NCBI RefSeq assembly: GCF_910592395.1
Contig: NC_088316.1
Location: 10,604,001-10,668,000, forward strand
From: Lineus longissimus
Taxonomy: Eukaryota > Nemertea > Pilidiophora > Heteronemertea > Lineidae
Reading direction: 5' to 3'
DNA: 64,000 nucleotides
Part shown: positions 7,496-16,810 of the stretch, piece after piece
How positions within the stretch are numbered: position 1 is the first letter of the stretch
Layout of the letters: each line of letters begins with the position of its first letter
Notes under the pieces: model-generated
What the model saw: only the letters and a program-made list of their open reading frames with translations
The model's database searches: none
Told to the model about the DNA's origin: nothing
Translations under genes and position numbers: made by a program

Positions 7496-8800
7496 TTAGG
7501 GTTTATGAGATGGTCTATTTGTCGGAGAAATTAGGTGGGAAAGATTTGTAACTGAAAATTTACTGATACTAAGACCTAGAGTTGTAAATGTCATTACAAC
7601 AGCTGTTATTATGGCGCTAATAGTTACACCATATGTCTTAAAAAGTAACTTTATTCTGTCCTTCAGAGGAATAGTTGAATCTGGTTTCTTTAGAACATCA
7701 ACAATTAAACGTTTAATTCTTCTAGTTTGTGACTCCCTGTCATTGTCTAACCTCCATACCTTTGACTGTTCCTCATGCAATTTGTCATTTAGTTCATCTA
7801 TTTGCTTTTTCAACTCCACCGTGTCTTTAGAATCTTCTTCTACAGACTTTACATAGTCTCTTGTTAAATTATGAAGTTGATTTTCTAGTTCTTGTATTTG
7901 CATGTCCTTATCCCTCTTTACTGCAGCTAGTTTATCACCAGCCTGTTTTAACCCTCTAAGTTCTCTCAAGGCATATTCAGTAAAACCCAGTGTTTTAAGT
8001 TCATCATCATTAGAATCTATCAGTTTATCTATTGGTTTGTTTGAACTGTTTACCTCATTAATTACTGCCTGTGTTTCAGGGGTTACTAATGTAGGTTCCC
8101 TTACTGGTGGGTCAGGTGCAATCATACCTCTAATCATGTCAACAAATCTAGTACCAAACTTAGTCTTTAATGTGCCTTCAGCATAGAAGCTTCCATTATC
8201 CTTAGTTAAAGGAATTAACTTTATCTTTTCTCCATTTTTATCAGAATATTCAAATAAATTTTTGTTTCCTCGTTTATCTTTTATCAAATCAAATTCAGAA
8301 TTTCTCGGATTGTAATAAAGTTTGTTTCCATTGTAACTAATGTGTGGTGAAAGATTACTCAATTTTTTCTTGTCATAATTCCAGAGTGATCCTCCCAATG
8401 CTGTATCAAGTTTATCCTCTATTGTATCGTAACTTAACTCCTTTTCCATCAATTCAGGGACAATACCTCTTACTCTTTCTGGTGTACTGAATGAAGTTTC
8501 AGTAGTAAGATTTTCACCTCCTGTGTTGTATGTTGTGCCGGCATCTTGAAAAGTTCTATTGATTTCACCTGTATTAGGATCTATCTCATCCATTTGGATA
8601 TCTCCACCTCCTGTGTTGTATGTTGTGCCGTCATCTTGAAAAGTTCTATTGATTTCACCTGTGTTGTATCTTGCGTGAATATATTGATTAATTAAATCAT
8701 CCTTTCTCATTTCTAGAATTTGTTCAAAAGTTCCTGATGATGATGATGATGATTGTGAATCGTAATCATCCATTTCATAATTTTCACCTCCTTCAGCCAT
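7496..8800 (-). CDS. 434-aa coiled-coil protein with C-terminal membrane segment
   Basis: The N-terminus is acidic with a Ser run, followed by two copies of a unit starting G-E-I-N-R-T-F-Q-D (DNA copies near 8514-8571 and 8604-8661, period 90 bp). A middle domain of about 100 residues follows, then a long heptad-rich coiled coil (about 275-350), a basic stretch and one hydrophobic segment at about 385-410. No double-hairpin copy is present. It is probably a tail-anchored, oligomeric protein, perhaps virion or assembly related. It ends 11 bp before the 463-aa gene's stop codon region begins, on the same strand, and may be co-transcribed with it. Family not recognised. Confidence 0.65.
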   Translation of the reverse strand: MAEGGENYEMDDYDSQSSSSSSGTFEQILEMRKDDLINQYIHARYNTGEINRTFQDDGTTYNTGGGDIQMDEIDPNTGEINRTFQDAGTTYNTGGENLTTETSFSTPERVRGIVPELMEKELSYDTIEDKLDTALGGSLWNYDKKKLSNLSPHISYNGNKLYYNPRNSEFDLIKDKRGNKNLFEYSDKNGEKIKLIPLTKDNGSFYAEGTLKTKFGTRFVDMIRGMIAPDPPVREPTLVTPETQAVINEVNSSNKPIDKLIDSNDDELKTLGFTEYALRELRGLKQAGDKLAAVKRDKDMQIQELENQLHNLTRDYVKSVEEDSKDTVELKKQIDELNDKLHEEQSKVWRLDNDRESQTRRIKRLIVDVLKKPDSTIPLKDRIKLLFKTYGVTISAIITAVVMTFTTLGLSISKFSVTNLSHLISPTNRPSHKP

Positions 8801-8810
8801 AATTACTTAT

Positions 8811-10202
8811 TTATCTAACCATAAAAACAATCAATGTACCAACAACTGAGTAAAGCATGAATTTAATTGTTTCATGAGTATCATCCTCCTTCTCAACTTT
8901 GGTGTCAAGTTTAGTAGTAGTAGGAGTATTCTTTGAGGTTTCAGTTGTTTTTGGTGTAACAACATTACTCTTTGGTTTATGACTGGTCTCGAGCTTTGCT
9001 CTCGGGACGAAGTCCGTCTTGACAGTACCAACGCTACTCTTAACTCTTATTTTCTTAGAACTATTTCCTTCCATCAGTGGTGGTGGTAAGGTCTTTTTGT
9101 GGTTAATGTCATTCTTACCGGGTTTAGCATTTTTTGGCGCTATTAAAATGTTATTATTGTAGTTATCCAGCTTACCAATAACGAGTACCATATTTGATCC
9201 TATGACATACAATCCTGGTGATATTACATAATCTAGTCTTGTATGAGTGTCACTCACTGCTTTTTGGTATCTTTGAATTGAAGTGGGAATATCAGGATGT
9301 TGATTAATCGAATCCTTTAATAGTTTGTTAAATTCCTTCTGTGCATCCAATTCTGTACCCGGTACTCCAATTATTGGTGTTCTGGTCAACGCCTGAGCAC
9401 CCAGAATACAGTAAACATATGTTCTTATTGTATCATTTAACCTCTCTATTCCAGGATTAGAGAAACCATTTGATTTAAATATCATGAATTGTTGATAGGT
9501 TTGACATTCATTTTGTGTAATTACATCAAATACATTCTTGTGTCTCCTGACATGATCCTTGATGAAAATATCTGGATATTTGAAATTAGCCATTCCAGCA
9601 TCCCAGTCTTTACTGAACATCGGTGGCATTCTATTTTCATGAACTTGCATGAGGAAGAAATTGATTTTAGAATCATTGATGTAATATCCGGGATCAGTTA
9701 TGTTCGGGTTGTAATCCGGTACACTCCATGACCTCCAACCACCGTTATTTTCAAACACCGAGAAATCGTACTCGTCTTTTAAACCAAATTCACTCAATAA
9801 CCCTCCTAGTTTCCTACGGTTAATGTTATTGTTTGTCTCATTAAAATCACTTTCACCTGGAATTGGTATCTCTAGATTCTTCATGATCTTCAATATTTGA
9901 TAGTAAACATGAAACCTGTAAATTGACCTTAACAATGGGTCACTGTGATTCAAGTGATCGTCTATTGAAATACCACAACCTGTTGTAGCAAACCAAACAG
10001 CCATGTTAAATTGGTTCTGGTAAAACGATAATGGATTCTTTTCCAGTAGAAGACAGTTTTTCTTATTTTTAAGGCTCAAAAACCCAGGTGTTATCTTAGT
10101 TTCTTGTAGTCTGAAGAAGTTATTAGTATTAACAGTTACTTCTAAATTAAAGAAGTCATAGGTGAATTTACTTTTATGTTGATTTGCTATTGGATAATAC
10201 AT
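8811..10202 (-). CDS. 463-aa putative structural protein with C-terminal membrane anchor
   Basis: This is the first gene from the right end of the element. About 370 residues form an even, globular-looking domain rich in aromatic residues (for example Q-N-Q-F-N-M-A-V-W-F near residue 65 and Y-V-Y-C-I-L-G-A-Q-A near 265). A low-complexity Thr/Lys-rich linker follows and the protein ends in a hydrophobic helix of about 18 residues. One double-hairpin copy (8991-9015) lies in the linker, coding T-D-F-V-P-R-A-K-L. I believe similar proteins accompany polymerase-B elements in other invertebrates, but cannot verify this. A capsid or membrane-associated virion role is a guess. Confidence 0.65.
   Translation of the reverse strand: MYYPIANQHKSKFTYDFFNLEVTVNTNNFFRLQETKITPGFLSLKNKKNCLLLEKNPLSFYQNQFNMAVWFATTGCGISIDDHLNHSDPLLRSIYRFHVYYQILKIMKNLEIPIPGESDFNETNNNINRRKLGGLLSEFGLKDEYDFSVFENNGGWRSWSVPDYNPNITDPGYYINDSKINFFLMQVHENRMPPMFSKDWDAGMANFKYPDIFIKDHVRRHKNVFDVITQNECQTYQQFMIFKSNGFSNPGIERLNDTIRTYVYCILGAQALTRTPIIGVPGTELDAQKEFNKLLKDSINQHPDIPTSIQRYQKAVSDTHTRLDYVISPGLYVIGSNMVLVIGKLDNYNNNILIAPKNAKPGKNDINHKKTLPPPLMEGNSSKKIRVKSSVGTVKTDFVPRAKLETSHKPKSNVVTPKTTETSKNTPTTTKLDTKVEKEDDTHETIKFMLYSVVGTLIVFMVR
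8991..9015 (+). repeat. Double-hairpin copy in the 463-aa gene
   Basis: Perfect stems, spacer TCG, loops TTT and GAA. It lies in the low-complexity linker before the C-terminal membrane helix. Confidence 0.88.
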
Positions 10203-10355
10203 TTAATTTACTTGAATTTTTTCCTTGAATTTTGGTTAATGAAGACAGTAAAAAGGCCATTTATTTTAATGGAATAACCCATTGAACTCTAGTATTCCCT
10301 CACCATTTCATTGACCATTTCATTGCAACGCTTCACTGACCATTTCATGAATGAT
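10203..10355. other. Subterminal AT-rich region with short direct repeats
   Basis: There is no gene here. Three copies of an ACCATTTCAT word occur between about 10,310 and 10,350, just inside the terminal palindrome. They could be origin- or terminal-protein-related iterons, or the promoter of the 463-aa gene, but nothing proves either. Confidence 0.35.
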
Positions 10356-10485
10356 AGAATATATGTATTGTGGTGTCTGGTTCTTAGGGGTTTCTAAGCT
10401 AATTTGAGACAAAAAGGCCTGTAAGGGCTTTTGTTAAAATAGCTTAGAATTACCTAGATTCCTACCACCACAATACATATATTCT
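10356..10485. repeat. 130-bp imperfect palindrome, candidate element terminus
   Basis: A perfect 20-bp outer arm (10356-10375 against 10466-10485, starting AGAATATATGTATTG) is followed inward by partly matching sequence (TTCTAAGCTA against its complement) and a second inner stem (ACAAAA..GGCC against GGGCTTTTGT). The whole could fold as a T- or cruciform-shaped hairpin. It marks the boundary between the gene-dense element and non-coding host-like DNA. Hairpin or long inverted termini are usual in linear replicons, but the left end is out of view, so matching ends cannot be shown. Confidence 0.7.
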
Positions 10486-12640
10486 GCCGTAGTTGCTGGG
10501 GAGAACAGTCGGTCCATGTCCCTGAAGATACACATCGTTGCAGTTTGGGACCACAGCGACAGTTGGAAAAATGTCGAAAAGCAGGAAACACAATGAGGCA
10601 ATAAAAACTATTTGGTCAATTGCAATTCCACTCTGGCGGCTTGACAAACTCGTGATTTCTTCATAAGCATTCCACATCTTTGCTAAAATATCTAATGCGG
10701 TAAAATGGCCCCCTCTCCAAATTGTACTTCGATTAATGGATCTTGTATTTCAGAACAAATCTATTCCAGTAAGAAAAGTGATTAATTTGATCCGGTCACA
10801 GGTTCAGCGATCCCGCTCCAATCGGTTATATAATAAAACGGCCAAAGGCCATTGTGCTCACCGTATAGATATTTGGTGGATAGGAATTCATCGCGGTGAC
10901 GAAACATGCTACATGTATAGTATGCACGTGTAGTATATAGGTCAAGCCAAAGTCGGTATGTCATGTGATGTATCGTTGCTTGGAGTACCTACCATAAAAA
11001 TATCATCGAAAACGAGTCACTAATAAGCAAGATATTGCGCTTTTTACCTTTTTTATTTTTGGCCTCCTGATGGCCAAGTAGAGAGTCACATCGGATCAAA
11101 ATTCGGTGACAGAGGTAACATGAAGTAGGGAGTCTTGTGTACCAAATTTCTAATGCATAGCTTTAACGGTTAAGAAACGTGCCATAGTTACACTCAAACG
11201 GCCAATTTACGCCATTTGACCTACTGAAACTCTCAAAAGGCACAATGCACGTCAGGCGAGCAGAATGAGTAACTCGCTCACGAACGGTAGTTGATAAAGC
11301 TTGGAATCAGTGAAACCATGTAACCTGTGCTAAACCATGGAATAGTCAGTACTAAACCGTGGAATCACTGTGCAAGTACCGCGTGAAATCGGTTGCGTTC
11401 CTTCCACGATTTATACCCTTCCAACTGCCAATCTCGTCCCAGCTTACTTTATTGATAGCAATTTGCCAGAAGTTCCAGAAACCACCTTTTTGTGGAGGAT
11501 GACGTCATCATGGAATGCATTTGAAATGCGTTGTCGTTAAAAAATAAACTTATATTCATGACGGGCCGCAATTGCAAATATCTAATGATTTCTTTTCAAT
11601 GAAAGCAAAAGAAAGGTTTTTTGATTGTTTTGTATTCCATATACTAAAATAAAACGTTTTTATTAGAAGAATCATTTTGTATATATAATGCTCTGATTAA
11701 GCTTGGTAGATAGGACAAACATGTACACGGGAATCACTAAAAAAATGTGTCCGCTTAGAACTGGTGACATAACGAAAATATCACTACATCCCTCGATGTG
11801 TACATGAAGATGTACGAAATCGCTCACCGTGAAGGAATTCGTTCTCATGTTCATCTCCAAACCCGGCTAAAACCTTCGGTAATATGTAAAGAGCAAGCTC
11901 CAGTGAACTCACACAACTGTTTGACATGGGGGAGCCCCCCAAACCCCCGTCCTTCTGACATATTTAGCCAGTACATTGGGGGATGAGTCCCCCAAACCTC
12001 CTCCCCCGTTCTGGATTTGGATTTATGTTATCTTTGACATTATATCAAAATAGTTTTATAGAGATCAGTGACTTCGAAGCAGGCGTTTGCTTTAAAACGG
12101 AATGTTTGTAACGGCCTTGTTCAGCTGATCAAAGAATTGTTCAAAGACCAGTTTTGCGGAATTGGCTTGGGTGTACCACGTGGCCCGAGAGAGCACTGTC
12201 CCATCACGCGTCATCCGAAACGGGCGGGGCTTTGATGTAGTTTCCTGACACTTTTTTTGAAAGACTCTGATCTAGTATTACATACAAAGTCTCCCCTGCT
12301 TAAAAATGGAGTGGCTCAAGCCAGATGCACTCATGTGTGACATGCAAAGGGTCCAAAGGGGACGAAGTAATTAGTATTCACACCTAGGGTCACTCTGGGC
12401 GTTTGCAACACACCTAATTAACCCCATTTAACAAATGCCTTTGATCGTTAATGGCCTTCTTTGAGAAGACCTAGTTGTTTTCACAGGTTTTATGAAAATC
12501 CGACCATTTGGACAAAGTCGGAAAATGTTGGAGATATGTTGGATAAATCAGGAAAAAGTTAGATAGACCGTCAATAAGTCGGAAAAAGCCTCCCACTAGT
12601 GATGTAAACAATACATACAAAAACATTCGTAACTTACCAT
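10486..12640. other. Host intergenic DNA, no gene seen
   Basis: Short frames only, no splice-bounded coding pattern, no recognised element. A C/G-run stretch near 11,930-12,005 has two related GGGGGA..CCCCC segments. Otherwise unremarkable. Confidence 0.5.
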
Positions 12641-12765
12641 GGTTATTAAAATGTGACAATCCTCTTGTGTCCCAAAGTTAGAATTAGGAAAAAACAAACT
12701 CTGAAGAATTCAGCCAAGTAACATGTACTTCTGAAGTCGAGTATAGAGAGCAAATAAAAGCCTAC

Positions 12766-13543
12766 CTAAGAATTTTTTCATCATTTAGTGGTTTCTCTGC
12801 CAACCTCCTCCAATCAAAGCGCTCTCCAAATATGTACTCCATACAGACTCCATTTTGGAAGATGCAGTAAATATTTGGAGTTAACCCTCTTTCATTAAAC
12901 ACCATCGTGGCAGCTAACTCGCGTTCTCTGTTCATCATGTACTCGAAGGCCTGAATGAAGATCCGGACCACCACTGCATCTGCTGTTTTGCCATCGTAGG
13001 TTGCTAGAAGGGTGATGTTGAGGAAGCCGGATCCAGGACAGGGCTGGGAAAAGAACAAAACATTAACTGCGACAGTTCTGACAAGTTTTCACGCTCCTAA
13101 TGGGGCGAGGGTGCATGGATGTTCTCCAGAATGGTGCAAGCGATGAACACCAAATTTGGACAGTTTTTAACAGTAGACAAGGTCATCAGCTCCAACTTTA
13201 TCGTCAGACCCTATATACCACCTGTCGAGCAAGGATGGCCCGGACAGTGTGTTGGTACCAGTTCCGGGCGATAATCGCCTTGAAACTCCCCGATTCGACT
13301 GTGCCATGAAGACACCAACCACCATATTTCGACCCTTTACATGACGTAAATGTGAGCTCATTTCGTCTGCCTCGGCGGACTACTCACCCCAGTGGCATGC
13401 CATACTTACATTTAGCTTTATTTTGTCTTCTTTGGTCCATTGTGGTCTTATCTTCAGGATATTATCCGCAGGTCAGGTTCAGGATCTTCTCCATTGACAA
13501 ATTCGTCTAAAATGAGTGGTTGTGATCGTACGTTAGAAGTCAT
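12766..13543 (-). pseudogene. Partial duplicate of the ethanolamine-kinase-like gene (exons 1-2), broken
   Basis: Exon-1 copy at 13410-13543 and exon-2 copy at 12766-13043 match the functional-looking gene at 21.6-22.7 kb, introns and flanks included (similarity begins near 12,640). Exon 1 here is 134 bp instead of 135: one base is missing in the TCTTC..CCGCAG segment near 13,452-13,468, which shifts the frame and brings in a TGA a few codons later. Exon 2 is fully open (278 bp, one codon shorter than the parent) with both splice sites kept. No copies of exons 3-6 were found downstream, so this is a truncated segmental duplicate and probably a pseudogene, unless an alternative start is used. 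Confidence 0.75.
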
Positions 13544-13799
13544 CGCTTCTAATCCAACAGCACACTTCAATATCATTGGGTGAAATCAGTTATTTTCATG
13601 GGCTTTGTCAGGGTCGAGGTAATATCAAAATAATTTTATCTCCCCAATTTAAATGTTCCAGCAAATCATTAACAATTTTCAAATGCACAAAAAATCGTGT
13701 CAGTCAATTATCGAATTCCCGGTCAACCGGTCGATTGTTCACTATCAAATCTTATTTCAGACAGGCTGTTGACATCTATGGTAGGTTGTAGTGGACATA

Positions 13800-14130
13800 A
13801 ATGCCGATTTATGTTCTAGAACACAATTCCTGTTCAGCGATTGGTTGATTAATGGTCGAGAACAGAATTCCTGTCTGATATTGGCTGATTAATGGTCGAG
13901 AACAGAATTCCTGTACTGATATTGGCTGATTTATGTTCTGGACCATTATTCCTGGCCAGTGATGGGTCGATTAATGGTCTAGAACAGAATTCCTGTACTG
14001 TGATTGGCTGATTTATGTTCTAGCCCATTATTCCTGGTCAGTGATTGGTTGATTAATGGTCTAGAACAATATTTTTGTTCTCCTATTGGTCAAATTATGT
14101 TCTAGAAACACAAATAATTATGTTCTGGAA
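13800..14130. repeat. Tandem array with ~50-bp unit
   Basis: About six to seven degenerate units, each with a TTCTAGAAC or GTCGAGAACAGAATTCCTG core and a GATTGGYTGATTWATG spacer. Alternate units differ slightly, suggesting a higher-order period of about 100 bp. Non-coding. Confidence 0.75.
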
Positions 14131-14147
14131 AATAAATCGGCATTAGC

Positions 14148-14856
14148 CAGGATTAGCAGCCGCCCGACTCCGACTCCGAGTACGAGTACGAGTCAGAGTC
14201 GGATCCGCGCGCGAATGTTCAGTTTGATCGATTAGCAACGTCACGACTCCCGGTCAGAGTTGATCTCAGTTCCAGGTGTTTTACGTTAGATGGCGCTGCG
14301 AAACGTAAACATAGCAGACGACGGAAACAATCAGCTGATCGGCAGTGATTTTCCTTTGATCGTGAATTAAACCAGTTATAGAGAAATGGCAGATAGGCCT
14401 ACATCTTGGACTTGGGAGCAAAAAATAACCCAAGGGCAATTGCATGCTTCCTCACTTGTAATAACCATTGATAACTACTACCATGCACATGATGCATGTC
14501 ATGTACACATGATGTACACGCATCGCATGCGCATCGATGTGCAAAAAAATCGCGAGAATGCCACCCAACAAAGATGTCCAGACAGAGCACCCTTTTTTCA
14601 TCAGAACTACATTGCTGGGCATTGACATATCCTTGAAAGCATTTACATTTAAAAACGATAAGGAAATACTCCGAATCTACGATGATAACAGAGAAATTTG
14701 CACTGGGAGCGCACTTACGAATACAGGACGTCCAACTCGGAGTTTACGAGCGAGTACGAGTGACCACTTGGGAAACCCCCGCACTGTTGATGACGTAAAG
14801 CGCAAAAAGGGAATCACCTCGTACTCGGAGTCGGAGTCGGGCGTCTGCTAATCCTG
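14148..14856. mobile_element. 709-bp MITE-like element with TIRs
   Basis: Left end CAGGATTAGCAGCCGCCCGA and right end its near-perfect complement, continuing into GACTCCGAGTACGAG repeats (about 38 bp of arm). It interrupts a larger repeat. No transposase inside; no clear target duplication. Confidence 0.6.
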
Positions 14857-15210
14857 TCTATTTATGTCCACTACGGCCGACCATAGACGTCGATCTGATA
14901 TATGAATGCAGAAAACTCTTATCAGACAGTCCCGCAATCAATCATCGAATGCCCGGTCAATCGGTCGATTGTTCATTATCAAATCTTATTTCAGACATGA
15001 TGTTGACGTCGATCAGATATATGAATGTAGAAATATCTTAACTACGCCCTGCTTTATAACCAATAGCAATAGGCAGGTTTCGTTACCCATACGAAGAACG
15101 ACGAAGAACGAAGTACACGTATGTAAATGTACTTTATCGACGATTCTTTCTCGCAAATATTTCCCCGATTCCGTGTACAACTGCATGTAAGTATTGATCC
15201 TGATTAAGCC

Positions 15211-15674
15211 GGGTTAAGCCGTGCCATATACCTGGGGGTACTATACACCATTCCCCCTTCGGACAGAGATGGATCGTCCGCGATCCTACTTAGCACTTCA
15301 TGCGTCTCAGTACCGAACTACAAATCCAGAGCTCGCATCGCGTGGGAAGGTCTGCCAGATGTATTGTACGCGCCGGTGTAGAAGTTTAAAATGTCCTGGG
15401 ATAGAATGTCCGGGAAACAATGGATTCTATTATGCGCTCTCTGAGCTATTGGCCGTCATAGCCTCTATAGAACCAGATAGCGGAATACAATAGGGCCGGA
15501 CACTTTTTCAAGGGGGACATTTTCTTCTTTTACACCGGTCACCGATCCAAAGGTTGACCGCGCTCTACGTTGCTTAACTTCCACTCTGGGGCCAACGCGC
15601 CAACCACTGGGCCATAAAGGAATTCCCTCATGGCCGGCGGGTTAAGCCGTGCCATATACCTGGGGGTACTATAC
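15211..15674. repeat. Pair of identical 36-bp direct repeats
   Basis: The same 36 bp, beginning GGGTTAAGCCGTGCC, occurs at 15,211-15,246 and 15,639-15,674. They bracket a segment that includes the 5S-like SINE. They could be short terminal repeats or the scars of a tandem duplication. Confidence 0.65.
15430..15630 (-). repeat. 5S-rRNA-derived SINE fragment
   Basis: On the minus strand, 15,535-15,582 reads GAAGTTAAGCAACGT ... TTGGATCGGTGACC, which lines up with the internal promoter of 5S rRNA genes (box A and box C positions). A tRNA-like box A word (TGGCCCAGTGG) precedes it at about 15,605-15,615. The 3' part (GTGTARAAG..AAAATGTCC..AAAAAGTGTCC) recurs near 35,805-35,875, as expected of an interspersed SINE. 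Confidence 0.6.
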
Positions 15675-16429
15675 AGTGCACTTTTAATGTTTGTTAGTAA
15701 AACAACTGTAGTCCAGTAGTTGTTATCGCACCAACTGTGATATTGGTAAAAAAAGTAGTGGAACTACCGGTAACCATGCAGTAGGTACTCTAATTGAAAA
15801 AAAGTAGAAAAAAAACCCCATCAGAATGGTTAAGAGTTACTAGTTTGGTAGTTAAAACAACTAACTTTACAGTTGGTGGAATAGGAATTACACGTACCAC
15901 CAAATTAGTAAAAACGAAACAGATTAAAAATAGTAATTTTTACTAATTGATTTTAAGAGTGTGTACCTCGATCGCTCGGCCGCAGCCACCGGCGCGGTTA
16001 TTTGGTAATTGATATATAATCATCCGCGCTTTTGAATAAAAATGCACTTCCAACTGATCGAGCACACATAAAATTTGCTCTGGAAAATACCCTTGTTTAA
16101 CCGCGGTGACCCAGGTTGAGAGCGCTTTTGGAGAATCAGACTTTTAAGTCGTGTTTGGACATCGACCCTTCCTGGCAGAGTGCAAGTGCCCTCGATGGTC
16201 TAACACAAAAACTAAGTGAACAAAAAGACGAAGCTGTTTTGAACAGTATATATTAAATCCTTAAAAGAGATACAACGAATTATGAGGATACCACGTGTAA
16301 GCATGAAATAGGATTTCCCAATGCTGCAGGGCCGTTTTATCATCTTTAACATGTTTCAGACACTAAAACTAGCAAAATGACTATCATTTGACCATGACGA
16401 TGATTAGCCTGTGTGGCGAAATAGAAGAC

Positions 16430-16810
16430 ACTAAAGGAATGCTGGCCCACTATGCAATAGCGATAATGGAAGTTGGCCCACTATCCATTAACGTGTGTCA
16501 TGGAGTGTTGTGGTAATGTTCAAATGGAAGATAATGTACTGAAGGAAGCTGGTCCTTTTTCCACCAACGTGTATCATGCAGTGTTGTGGTTATGTTAAAA
16601 TGTAAGATGCTATAAAGGAAGCTGGCCCACGATCCATCAACGTGTGTTATGCAGTGTTACGCAGTGTTGTGGTATGTTAAAATAGAAGATACTAAAGGAA
16701 GCTGGCGCACTATCAATCAATGTGTGTCATGCAGTGTTGTAGTAATGTTGAAATGGACTAAAGGAAGCTTGCCCTCTATCCATTAACATGTGTCATCCAG
16801 TGTTGTGGTA
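16430..16810. repeat. Minisatellite, ~75-80-bp unit, about five copies
   Basis: Units contain GGAAGCTGGCCCACTATCC, AACGTGTGTCATGCAGTG and TTGTGGTAATGTTAAAATGG in fixed order, with 10-20% divergence. Non-coding, in host-type DNA. Confidence 0.8.

Larger units (their letters stand above)
1..10485. mobile_element. Polinton/Maverick-like element with protein-primed-type DNA polymerase (right part, left end outside window)
   Basis: Nine tightly packed intronless genes, eight on the minus strand and one on plus, with short AT-rich gaps, a type-B DNA polymerase, several proteins with membrane segments, and a 130-bp palindrome at the right edge. The 25-bp double-hairpin repeat is found only within these bounds, which supports treating the block as one replicon distinct from the flanking host DNA. 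The gene density and the polymerase type are typical of Polintons/Mavericks, adintoviruses and related virus-like elements. I see no integrase, packaging ATPase, protease or recognisable double-jelly-roll capsid gene in this part; they may lie beyond the left edge. All listed reading frames are uninterrupted over their full lengths, so the copy looks young. Confidence 0.75.
13702..15015. repeat. Nested repeat complex (flanking direct copies, tandem array, MITE)
   Basis: A CGAATKCCCGGTCAA-type segment appears at about 13,702-13,780 and 14,936-15,015, with a third copy at 22,987-23,040. Between the first two lie a tandem array (13,800-14,130) and a TIR element (14,148-14,856). Words reading TAGTGGACATAAAT at 13,790 and its complement near 14,860 form an outer inverted pair interrupted by the inner element. 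Confidence 0.6.

Noticed and set aside
517-9015. Double-hairpin repeats as a CRISPR array
   Set aside because: Copies are irregularly spaced, occur in both orientations, sit inside genes, and have no uniform spacers or cas genes; the DNA is eukaryotic or viral.
10462-10677. 71-codon minus frame with a hydrophobic stretch
   Set aside because: Overlaps the terminal palindrome and has no homologous feel; likely chance.
14386-14851. Overlapping short frames on both strands near 14.4-14.9 kb
   Set aside because: They lie inside the 709-bp TIR element and read through its simple-sequence ends.
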